Source: Microglena sp. YARC
Lineage: Eukaryota; Chlorophyta; Chlorophyceae; Chlamydomonadales; Chlamydomonadaceae
DNA: 64,000 nucleotides
NCBI GenBank assembly: GCA_022414725.1
Contig: CM039462.1
Span: 100,900,481-100,964,480 of the forward strand
Direction: 5' to 3'
Under the pieces are notes generated by a model that was not told where the DNA came from, searched no databases, and was given only the letters and a program-made list of their open reading frames with translations. Below are positions 18,190 through 27,668 of the stretch, piece by piece. The stretch's first letter is position 1; each line of letters opens with the position of its first letter. The position numbers and the translations under genes were made by a program.

Positions 18190-18438
18190 GTCGGCCTTCA
18201 GCGGTCAAAAAGCCAGCGTGGACTTCAGCGGGACATAGAAAAATGTCAGCGGAACCCAACTGGAAACACTTCGTGCCAGCGTGGACTTCAGCGGAACTTC
18301 AACGGTGACCGAAAACCCCACTGGAAACACACCCTTATGGTGTGTTTCCACAGAGATTTTCGCGTCCCCGGAAAAAAAAGTAAACCCTCCCCGGTGCCAG
18401 GTAGGCAATTTTGTTTCCACAGGGGTTCTTGTATCAAC

Positions 18439-18970
18439 TTAATCGGACGAACTTCAATCGGACGAAACTCAAACCCTGTCCCGACAACGTGGAGTTAACG
18501 TAAGGCGTATCTAATTCGCCCAGCCTGTCTCCTTCCCGAGAGGTAGTTGTACGAGCATTCCGCTATTCTGTGATTGCTATTAAATCTTGCTTCGATCTCA
18601 TATGCGCATCGTCTTAATATTCTCCTCTCATTCACCTATATTTTCCTAATGTCCTCAACGGAGGACATGAACCAAGACGATGCGAAAATTCTATCAGACA
18701 TTCAACACCGCACTCGAGTTAAAAGCAATAAGTAAGCTCGAAAGCAAAAAAGTCGACGCGGAAGAAAGATACTGCGTGCGGCGAATGAGCGGATGCCGAT
18801 TTTTCAGAAGCACTACAACTCGCGCGCCAAGCGTGCAAGTTGAAGCAGGTACGCGACTGGCCGACTGCTACACCGAGGTTTGTCTTCATCACATTAGATA
18901 CGGCTTTCAACAAACACACGCTGTACATGGTTTGGAATAATTTTCGTCCGATTGAAGTTCGTCCGATTAA
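18439..18970. mobile_element. MITE with 25 bp terminal inverted repeats and TTAA ends
   Basis: The 532 bp interval is bounded by TTAA (18439-18442 and 18967-18970). Perfect 25 bp inverted repeats begin TCGGACGAACTTCAATCG, and each holds two copies of ATCGGACGAA. There is no transposase inside, so it is non-autonomous. TTAA flanks are typical of piggyBac-type elements, but the termini lack the usual CCC start, so the superfamily is open. Confidence 0.75.
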
Positions 18971-19282
18971 CAGCTTGTTTCCAACCAGTCGGAGGTCTGG
19001 TTAAGCGGCGGTTAAATTCGTTATTTTCGGCGCTAACCGGTGTTTGGTCGAAAACACAAAAAGTTGAGGTCCGGTTAAAGACCAACTGCCCCGGTTAGTG
19101 CAACGGCGCACCCCCCCCCCCGCCGTTGAAGAAAGTTTAGGGGCGGTTAAATTCGGTTGTTGCATTAGATCTGGTGACGTCACGAAATTGGCGCGCGCCT
19201 CTTAAAAATCTAGCTGCTTTGGAGTGCCGCATCCTTTCTTTCTTTTTCGGACACTCATCATTGATCGCACGGTTTCACCAAG

Positions 19283-19387
19283 ATGGATTCGCAGCAGCAG
19301 GGCACCGTCCCTGCCACGCAATTTTCGACTGATCTTCCTGAGGGGCAGGCGCAGATGCGTGTTCTAGATCTGGACATGTCTTGGTGA
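19283..19387 (+). pseudogene. Short ORF cut by an LTR fragment
   Basis: ATG-started frame of 34 residues (MDSQQQGTVPATQFSTDLPE, then GQAQMRVLDLDMSW), ending at a TGA contributed by the LTR fragment that begins at about 19,379. Beyond that fragment an open frame resumes (DLPGSDFSSTWIPKDRWGEQ, about 19,598-19,790). The two halves may be one coding region split by the LTR. The family is not recognised; it could be a host gene or another element's gag. Confidence 0.35.
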
Positions 19388-19597
19388 CTCCTTGTGTACT
19401 CCCTTAGAACTATCGGTCCTTTCAGTACTGTGACAGCTTCCCGTAGTGACAGCTTCCTGTGGACAGCGTCACCGGTTCCCCTGACACGGACTGTATAGCC
19501 TGTACCCTTATCAGGGTACAGGCTGCCGCTCCTTCCTCCACTGTTGCCCCTTAAGCATCTCTGTCCACTCTCTGGAGTGCGGTAAAGCTGATAGGGG
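19378..19597 (+). repeat. Diverged copia-type LTR fragment
   Basis: Matches the copia LTR from TTGGTGACT onward (CTTAGAACTATCGG, GTGACAGCTTCC, ACTGTATAGCC, TCTGTCCACTCT, AGCTGATAGG) with many differences. It lacks the first ~45 bp. It is a separate, older insertion than the LTR at 20,368. Confidence 0.75.
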
Positions 19598-19835
19598 ATC
19601 TACCTGGCAGCGATTTTTCATCTACGTGGATTCCCAAGGATCGTTGGGGTGAACAGCTGGGCATTCCCCGGGGCGTTCTGGTGCCACGCTGCCCTACGCT
19701 GTCTGCCACGGCAAGGCAGGCCACGTTCACGCCCTTTTTTGTTTCCACTGGTCATTCCGCTACAGGATCAGGCCGTCTTTCGTTTGTTCTAAGCAGTCTC
19801 CATCAGTCTCCATCCCCACGCCGCAGTGCGTTCCC

Positions 19836-20367
19836 TCCCTTCCTTCCTTCCTTCCCTCCTTATTTCCTTATTTCCTTCCTTCCTTCCTTCCTTCCTTCCT
19901 TCCTTCCTTCCTTCCTTCCTTCCTTCCTTCCTTCCTTCCTTCCTTCCTTCCCTCCTTATTTCCTTATTTCCTTCCTTCCTTCCTTCCTTCCTTCCTTCCT
20001 TCCTTCCTTCCTTCCTTCCTTCCTTCCTTCCTTCCTTCCTTCCTTCCTTCCTTCCTTCCTTCCTTCCTTCCTTCCTTCCTTCCTTCCTTCCTTCCTTCCT
20101 TCCTTCCTTCCTTCCTTCCTTCCTTCCTTCCTTCCTTCCTTCCTTCCTTCCTTCCTTCCTTCCTTCCTTCCTTCCTTCCTTCCTTCCTTCCTTCCTTCCT
20201 TCCTTCCTTCCTTCCTTCCTTCCTTCCTTCCTTCCTTCCTTCCTTCCTTCCTTCCTTCCTTCCTTCCTTCCTTCCTTCCTTCCTTCCTTCCTTCCTTCCT
20301 TCCTTCCTTCCTTCCTTCCTTCCTTCCTTCCTTCCTTCCTTCCTTCCTTCCTTCCTTCCTTCCTTCC
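19836..20367. repeat. TTCC microsatellite, about 530 bp
   Basis: Almost pure (TTCC)n with two short CCTCCTTATTTCC interruptions (about 19,858 and 19,952). It runs directly into the LTR of copia copy A. Long open frames through it (Leu-Pro-Ser-Phe or Glu-Gly-Arg-Lys) are artefacts of the repeat. Confidence 0.97.
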
Positions 20368-20718
20368 TGTCAGCATGAATTGCAGTGCTCTCACGCGTTT
20401 TATGACTTGGTGACTACTTATGTTTTTCCTTAGAACTATCGGCTCTGCCAGTACTGTGTCATCCTTCATGACCCAGTGACAGCTTCCTGTTGGCTGCGTC
20501 ACCGGTCTCTCACTGACACGCTCTGTATTGCCCTGTGCCCTGCCTAAGATCCCTGGCTTAGGTTCTAGTCAGGTTACATGCATCCGCCTCTCCCACCGCT
20601 GGTGTCCTTTGGCGTCCGCCTGTCCTTGTAATGCTATTCTCGTCTCCGTGTATAGATTGGTGCGTCTGTTCCGCTACTTTCATCTCTGTCTACTCTACGG
20701 AGGGCATACAAGCTGATA
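20368..20718 (+). repeat. 5' LTR of copia copy A
   Basis: TGTCAGCATGAATTG to AGCTGATA, 351 bp, about 33 bp shorter than in element 1. It abuts the TTCC microsatellite with no intervening sequence. Confidence 0.9.
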
Positions 20719-20756
20719 GGTTATACGGTCCTTCATTTACTACCACTGCTTTTCAA

Positions 20757-22795
20757 ATGCAACTTCCGCAAGGGCCTCCTGCCGGCTTTGTGAAACTAAC
20801 CGATAAAAATGGTGTTCCATGGACGCGCGGAATGCGCAGCGTCATTGTTAGCAATGGCTGCGACTTTGTCTTACCACGAGACTTCAAGGTTCCTTCAGAT
20901 TGGCTAGATGATCGCGCGCCAGCGGCCTTTGCTTCCGGAGAGGAGGATCCTTCCGCCATCGTGGAAGGAACCCCCCCCGATCAATCCTCCAACTGTACGG
21001 TTCCTTCTCGTATTGTTTGACGCCTCTCCCCTGCCGTTGAGGATGTCCTGATGAAACTGTGTTGTGTACAGACACAGATCATTCGATACGCAACAGAGCC
21101 GAAGCCTCCTACTGCCCGCTTCAGCGAAGATGATGACTTTTCTGAGGGTACTGATGATGATGATGACTTGAAGAGTGCTACGAGTGCTGACTTCGGTGGA
21201 GTGACTCCGTCGGCTGCTGCGACTCGAGCATTTGAGACATCTACAGTTTCGCCGGTTTATGAGCCTGCTCCTCAGTATGCGCCTCCGCCTGCGTCGTCGC
21301 CTGAGTTTAAGCCCGAGCCTTCGTCTGCGCCTCCGCTTGTGCCTCCTCCACTGGTTCACCAGGATGTGGCCAAGCCGACTTTGATGAGGAGCTCTGCTTC
21401 TTTCACCTCTGCATCTGTTCCCATGGAGCGTGGCCTCCCTGGCTACCATACTCGTTCTCGTGAAGCTGCTGCTTCTTCTGCCCGCACATCTGTTGCTGGT
21501 ACGTCGCAGGAGCCCCCTCCGCCTCCGCCGGTGGAGCTTCCTCCGGCCCCTGGCCCTCCTCCTGCTTTGCATTCGCTGTCATGCGAGTCTTGGGAGCATC
21601 TGCTCACTGGAGGACCTCCTCCGAATCTGCAGCTGAAGCACTTCCGTCTGATCAACCAAGCTCGACGTGATGGTGAGTCCATGAACCGCACTCTGTACGG
21701 TCGAATGGACATGCAAGCTACTATGGCCAATGTGAGTGTAAAGCTGAAGCATCGCCGAGTGATGGCATTCTCTGAGCTGGGTTCCCAGTGTCGCTCCTTT
21801 CTTGGACCAGTCACTTCCGGGATCAGATATCCCCCTGATAATGGTGTCTCCTTTGGTGGCGTGAGGCGTAGGGATCATGAAAGGCTAGTAGGTTACCAGT
21901 TTGTGAAAGTACCCCTCCCTTTGTGTCCGGTTAACCCTGATTTCGAGTTGGTAGTGAGTGTTGCGAGGTCCCTGCCTGAGATTAGGACCTTAGATGACCA
22001 GCGCGCTTATGACGCTGGTCTTGCTGCTGACTATTTTTTGGATATTCGTAGGTCTTTGGCTCCTTTGACCCCTGCTCCTGCTGCTGGGTCTTCGGCCTCT
22101 CATGGTGAGTCTCGGGTAGATCCTGCACTGTTGGGTTTCAGTGCCCTGCCCCTGGACCGTCAGGAGTTCATGTGCTTAACCATGATGCTCGCGAACATGG
22201 AGGATGATATGGTCAAGGTATACCAGGACTTTGCCAAACCTCGGGATATCTTTATTGATATTCAGAAGAGGCAGTCCGATGCCCTTGCCTCTAGAGTCCC
22301 TCTCATGCGCGCCGAGTTTATTGGTGCACACATGGGCCCTGCTGACCGCGTAGATGACTTCTTTCGCAAGGTTCGCGGTCTCTGCACTGACCTCCGCAGT
22401 GCTGGGCATCCGGTGACTCAGCGTCACGCCATGGAAACTATAGTTCAGGGTATCCGTCTGATCCGCTTTGAGTCGCTGCGGATCAAATATGGTATGTTGT
22501 TAGCTAACAGACAGCCTGTTGAGTACTGGTCTTGTCTTGAGGACTATAGGTCTCTCGACATCTTGAACATAGCTCTCCCCAAGTCCGACTCCAGGCATCC
22601 TGGTTGGTCCCGGGACGCTCCCCAGGTTCCTGCCAATGCTGCATTTCAGCGTGGGCAGGGATCTGGTTCTCAGGGTTCCGGTTCCCTCAAGAGACGTCTG
22701 GATTGCACTTGGGGCCCATGCCCCAGCAAAACGACCCACTCGGAGGATCGCTGTTTTACGAAGCACCCGCACCTGCGAAGGACCAGGCCTGGTGT
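20757..22795 (+). pseudogene. Copia gag, copy A, 5' part
   Basis: Starts [18 protein letters not shown] at 21018-21020 replaces the CGA (Arg) seen in copy B. From there the frame is open through the proline-rich segment ([11 protein letters not shown]), [52 protein letters not shown] and [19 protein letters not shown], to the zinc-knuckle-like [20 protein letters not shown] (CX4CX5HX4C). It is then cut by the CACTA-like transposon in the codons after RRTRPG. The rest of gag continues at 27,557. Confidence 0.88.
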
Positions 22796-22939
22796 CACTC
22801 GGGGAAGTCGACAGATCGCTAAATGCGTACAAGCGCAGCGGAATGCACGCGGAACGCACGCGGGGTCCGCCATTAGTCATAGTCCTTTAATGACCTGGCG
22901 CTTCTGACTCTAGCGGTAAGCCCTTTACCCGCGTCGCGT

Positions 22940-23115
22940 GTAGCTCAGAATCCCGAGACATTTCGCCTGCATTTCGCCAAGGCGGATTGTCGTCGAAATG
23001 TCTCAGACTTCTGAGATATTTCGATGGCATATCGCCACGCACGGCGGCTTGTGCACTGTAATGAGGCGAAATGTTCGGTCTTCTGAGACATTTCGCCTGT
23101 ACTTCGCCTGCAGGG
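22940..23115. repeat. Subterminal repeats of the CACTA-like element
   Basis: Repeated words GAGACATTTCGCCTG, CATTTCGCC and ACTTCGCCTG in both orientations, about 150-320 bp inside the left end. Related words (GAGACATTTCGTCC, TTTCGCCTACATTTAG) occur just inside the right end. In CACTA elements such repeats bind the transposase. Confidence 0.55.
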
Positions 23116-23999
23116 CCGTTTGGGCATGGTGGTCGGAGAGGTCACATTTTCAGGAATATTTTCTAGGAGCATTTCTCAATTACATCAGGAGTCGAGAAGA
23201 TAGATTACATACATAATAAACTATGCATCCATTAACCTATTGATCTACCTATATATCTATGTTAGCATCCTTACACATGTACATCCACTACAGCCCATAT
23301 ATTTCCTCTATATCCATTAACCATAGATAGACAGCAAGCAAAAACGAGCAGCCAAATTGCTGGCTGGAGCCATGTAGCTAATATAGTTCAAGTACAAGTA
23401 TATACGCAGCCAGCAGGCAGCTATCTATTTGTCTACTTATTATGAAAACATAGGCCTATATATCCACCAAGAAGAAACGCCCAATCAAAGCTATACATCT
23501 ATGTATATTCGCTGATTCTATTTTATATTTCCATCTTCAGCATGTGTAGTTCCTTCGTGGCAACAATCTTCATCGCAGCCGTAGCATTTCCATCCATCCT
23601 TTTGCCCTGCAAGACATGCAAAGCAGGGCATGCGTTAGAGAGCAACCAATGGAAGGGTTAATGGCAAGGGGCAGGACGGTGATGAGCAGAGCATGGCATG
23701 CGTTACATAGCAACCAATGGCAGGGAGCATGGCAAGGGGCATGCATGTGCAAAACAGAGCAAAGCAGGCATTATAGAGCAATGAATGGCAGGGAGCACGG
23801 TAAGGGGCATGAATGCGATAAGCAGATCAGGGCATGTGTTAGAGAGCAAAGCAGGGAAGGGAGCAAAGTACGCCTGGAAAGTGATGATCAGAGAAGGGCA
23901 TGCGTTCAAGAGGAAGGAAAGGAAGGGAGCACGGCAAGGGGCAGGACCACAGTGATGAGCATAGTAAGGCATGCATTTGAGAACCAAGAGCATGGATAA

Positions 24000-25060
24000 T
24001 GGCAATTGCCAGTATCCATGCCCCTCTTTAACGCCTGCCCTTCTCTGCTCATCACTGTCGTCTTGCCCTTTGCCATTATCCCTGCCCCTCCTTGCTCTCT
24101 AACGCTTGGCCTGCTCTGCTCATCACTGTCGCCTTGCCCCTTTCCATTATCCCTGCCCCTCTTTGCTCTCTAACGCCTGCCCTGCCTTGTTCATCACTGT
24201 CCTCCTGCCCCCTGCCATTATCCCTGCCCCTCTTTGCTCTCTAACGCCTGCCCTGCTCTGCTCAACACTGTCCTCCTGCCCCTTGCCATTATCCCTGCCC
24301 CTCTTTGCTCTCTAACGCCTTCCCTTCTCTGCTCATCACTGTCATCCTGCCCCTCGCGATTATCCCTGCCCCTCTTTGCTCTCTAACACCTGCCCTGCTC
24401 TGCTCATCACTGTCGTCCTGCCCCTCGCCATTATCCCTGCCAGCTGGTTTGTACTCACGAGAGTAAAGAGGGGCAGGGATAATGGCAAGGGGCAAGACGA
24501 CAGTGATGAGCAGAGCAGGGCAGGCGTAAGAGAGCAAAGAGTGGCAGGGATAATGGCAAGGGGCAAGACGAGAGTGATAAGCAAAGCGGGGCAGGCGTAA
24601 GAGAGCAAAGAGGGGCAGGGATAATGGCGAGTGGAAAGACGACAGTGATGAGCAGAGCAGGGCAGGCGTTAGAGAGCAAAGAGGGGCAGGGATAATGGCA
24701 AGGGACAGGACGACAGTGATGAGCAGGGCAGGGCAGGCGTTAGAGAGCAAAGAGGGGCAGGGATAATGGCGAGGGGCAGGATAACAGTGATGAGCAGAGA
24801 AGTGAAGGCGTTAAAGAGCAAAGAGGGGCAGGGATAATGGCAAGGGGCAGGAGGACAGTGTTGAGCAGAGCGGGGCAGGCGTTAGAGAGCAAAGAGGGGC
24901 AGGGACAATGGCAAGGGGCAGGACGACAGTGATGAGCAGAGCAGGGCAGGCGTTAGAGGGCAAGGAAGGGCAGGGAGCACGGATAAGGGCAGGATGGTGA
25001 TTAGCAGGGCATGGCCTGCGTTATAGAGCAATGCAGGGCAGGGAGAATGGCAAGGGGCAG
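24000..25060. repeat. Inverted minisatellite array (giant palindrome) in CACTA copy A
   Basis: A roughly 72 bp unit (GCAAAGAGGGGCAGGGATAA, TGGC, AAGGGGCAGGACGACAGTGA...) is repeated about 6 times in one orientation (about 24,005-24,440) and about 8 times in the opposite orientation (about 24,465-25,060). The centre holds the unique spacer AGCTGGTTTGTACTCACGAG. A looser set of related units lies at 23,590-23,990. Confidence 0.85.
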
Positions 25061-25282
25061 GACAGTGACGTGCAGAGCAGGGTATGCGTTAGAGATCAAT
25101 GAAGGGCAGTACATAGACAGAGGCATAGTACAGATGCAGTTACAGAGACGATGGCAGAGACAGTGATACAAACACAGACAGATGCACGTGGGCACCACCT
25201 AGGCATGAATCAAGACATAATTCGCTATGCCACACAATTGTTGCGGAACCGCACCTACAAGCAAGCTTCACTTATTACTTAC

Positions 25283-25365
25283 GTTGTTGTCCAAAAGCCT
25301 CATGTGACAGTGGAACATCAGAACTGGGAGGGAAGACAGAGCAATGGTCCCTGCAAATACAGAAT
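25283..25365 (-). other. Exon-like segment in the CACTA-like element
   Basis: On the minus strand TGTATTTGCAG precedes an 83 nt open segment (reading DHCSVFPPSSDVPLSHEAFG) followed by the strong donor GTAAGTAATAAG. A diverged copy of the segment and its flanks lies at about 25,655-25,830. The pair suggests a spliced, duplicated and decayed gene, possibly transposase or captured sequence. No family recognised. Confidence 0.35.
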
Positions 25366-25379
25366 GCAGGCATAGTTAA

Positions 25380-27100
25380 ATTAAGTAGCACCCTTTACTT
25401 CTTATTTGATGATTGTTTAAAGCCCCTTCTCTTGTGTCAACAATGGCCAAGCGCTCAAGCAGACTGACAAGCAAGTATTCATGCGTGCAACAGATAGGCA
25501 TGCAAGCAACCAAGCCACTTTCCCATGGGCTGAACACTCTATGCCTAGCACCTCCAAGCTGCAGTCACCATCCAGATAGTCAGCCAATCAGTCACCAGGG
25601 ATGAAGACAGAAAGGCAGGCATACAGACATGAATGCACAAAAGGAGGCATGCAAGCAGGTGGACACTATTTAGGCATGTGATCAAGTCAGAATTCCCTAG
25701 GCCACATTGTTGTGAAACCCTACCCACAAGCAACCTTCAGACCGCTACCAGACAGAGCATGGGTCCCTGCAAAAAAGAAGGGCGGGCATAGTTACATTTA
25801 TTGACACCCTTTGTGCTGTTTTTTGCGTATTGATAGGGAGATCCCCTGGAAGTCCAACCTGCCTTAAGCTTAGGTACCTGAACCTCAGGTCCTACCCCAG
25901 CCTTGCATTGTCCACACTTGCCTGAGTTTACCATGCAGAATGGATCTGGAAGACCCAAGCATAAAGACAAGGTTGGACTGTCACCCAACACCCAGCAAAG
26001 CAAGGAGAACCAGTCTCCACCACAACACAAGAGGCAACATGCCAAGACTGCCACAACTACTAGGAGTGAACCCAATGTGAAGATGCATGCCATGGACATG
26101 GGTCTAGTGCGTCAGCCAAATAGAAACAGTGCTGCCACCATCTATCATGCAGGGTCTCAAGGGATAATTGCCACGCATGATCTCCTGATACAATGCTCAA
26201 GGGCACCATGCAGCCAGGGCAGTGCATGATCCAACTAGAGTGTAAGGCCCCGTGTCCTTTAAAGCTCTACTCAGGCCCAGGAGAGAACAGGTGGAAGTAT
26301 GACTCACATAAGAGTTGGGAGCAAGTTGTCCCAGCATCCTACTTTGCACAGTGCCAACTAATCATGCTGCCATCCCAAGCTGAAGTCATGCTCCTGGCAC
26401 AGCAGACTCCACATACCACCATACTTGACCGTGTACAGAGCAACGTCGAGTGGGCTGCCGAGATGCTGCAATGTATGCAGCTTGTTCATGCGGTGGCAGT
26501 ACAGCAGCGCCGACCGGGCTTCTTGGTTGAGGAGTTGACGACGCAAGGGCCGCTGGCTGCAAGATACCATGCCTCCAGCACTGACAACCTACACAGGTCT
26601 AGCATAGACGGATCGGTTGCAATATTAGCGGCACCGATGTAAGGGAATTTGTGTAGGAGAGAGGACCAGAGCATTTGTCAAATTTCAAAAACAATCTGAC
26701 GCACTACTTCGCGCTTGTCCACGCGGAAGGCGGAAGAAGGCGTTGCGCAGTAATACTGAAATGAAATCTGGAAAGAAAGGAGGGAATAATGCAGGACGCC
26801 AGAAATATCAAGTAGCAACAAACACATGCTTTGGGCGAGGGAGGGAAGAATATGAGGTAGGAGTACGAGAGGTAGAAGGTTGGCGTGGCTTACCTTGGCC
26901 ATACTGCAAAGGCTCTAATCAGAGGGCTCTAATCGTACGGCCATTTTGCCGTGCCGCGTCCAATCCGCCTTGGCAAAATGTACGTGAAAGGCTGGTGAAG
27001 GGAAACCCTGCGAAAACATCTATCAAAATTAGTAAGAGCACTGACAGGTCATCGCGTCACACTAATATTTCAGTGTGACTTAGGCTTTCATTACAGTGAT
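25380..27100. other. Unassigned interior of the CACTA-like element
   Basis: The longest frame is 26193-26642 (plus, 149 codons, including LDRVQSNVEWAAEMLQCMQL and VEELTTQGPLAARYHASS). It is only partly kept in copy B (37621-37803) because of indels. No transposase catalytic motif is recognisable on either strand. Confidence 0.4.
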
Positions 27101-27556
27101 TAAAATCGTCCTGGTTTCGCCCCACAACAGCGCCATTTTCGACGCATGCAGCGAAAGCACATCGGTGACTTCGGGTGTCCATTTTCCCGAATGAAAGCTA
27201 TTCGCAAACAAGTAGTTCGCGCTAGTACTTCGTTGCCTAATTGTTCACCCTATCTCGGAATCGCTGGCAGAGCTTGGCAGGTTCGCAAGATTGACCCCTC
27301 GAAAAGGTTGCTAACAGACCCTCGAGCGACAGAAAGCTGCATACCCCTTCGCGTATTACAACTCAGTAGTTAACGTGCGATCGAGGAGTTATTGGTCACG
27401 CTTCAGTCTACGAAAAGTTCTGGGTGTCTGTCGGGATCGCTAGTTTGCGGTGAGCCGAGACATTTCGTCCACTGTACGCCTACATTTATCTGTAGTTCCG
27501 CTGCAAATCGTGTCTTTCGCCTACATTTAGCGAAATTGTCACTTCCCCGAGTGTGT

Positions 27557-27668
27557 ACCGGTTACTGCTCCAGTGCCCATTGCCTTGGCCCTTCCGGGTG
27601 CGCTTACTCCAAGGCAGCTGTCCTCCCTGCAGGCCCAGATTGATGGGTTTGCTATGGCCAAGAAATAG
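27557..27668 (+). pseudogene. Copia gag C-terminus after the insertion (copy A), ending in UAG
   Basis: Reads VTAPVPIALALPGALTPRQL, then QAQIDGFAMAKK, and stops at TAG 27666-27668. It continues in the same frame as gag upstream of the CACTA-like insertion and as pol downstream of the stop. Confidence 0.8.

Larger units (their letters stand above)
22796..27553. mobile_element. CACTA-like TIR DNA transposon, copy A (4,758 bp)
   Basis: The ends are CACTCGGGGAAGT and its inverse ACTTCCCCGAGTG. The inverted repeat extends imperfectly to about 30 bp (GACA..TCGCTAAATG). A 3 bp duplication TGT (22793-22795, 27554-27556) flanks it, and copia fragment C shows the uninterrupted site at 56423-56425. CACT ends and a 3 bp duplication are the CACTA/EnSpm pattern. 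Subterminal repeats (GAGACATTTCGCC, e.g. 22,955-23,110 and near 27,460) fit that family. No transposase could be identified. The interior is minisatellite plus exon-like pieces on the minus strand, so it is probably non-autonomous. Confidence 0.8.

Noticed and set aside
19681..20502. Two long frames of LPSF and EGRK repeats
   Set aside because: Translation of the TTCC microsatellite on each strand; no non-repeat domain is attached.
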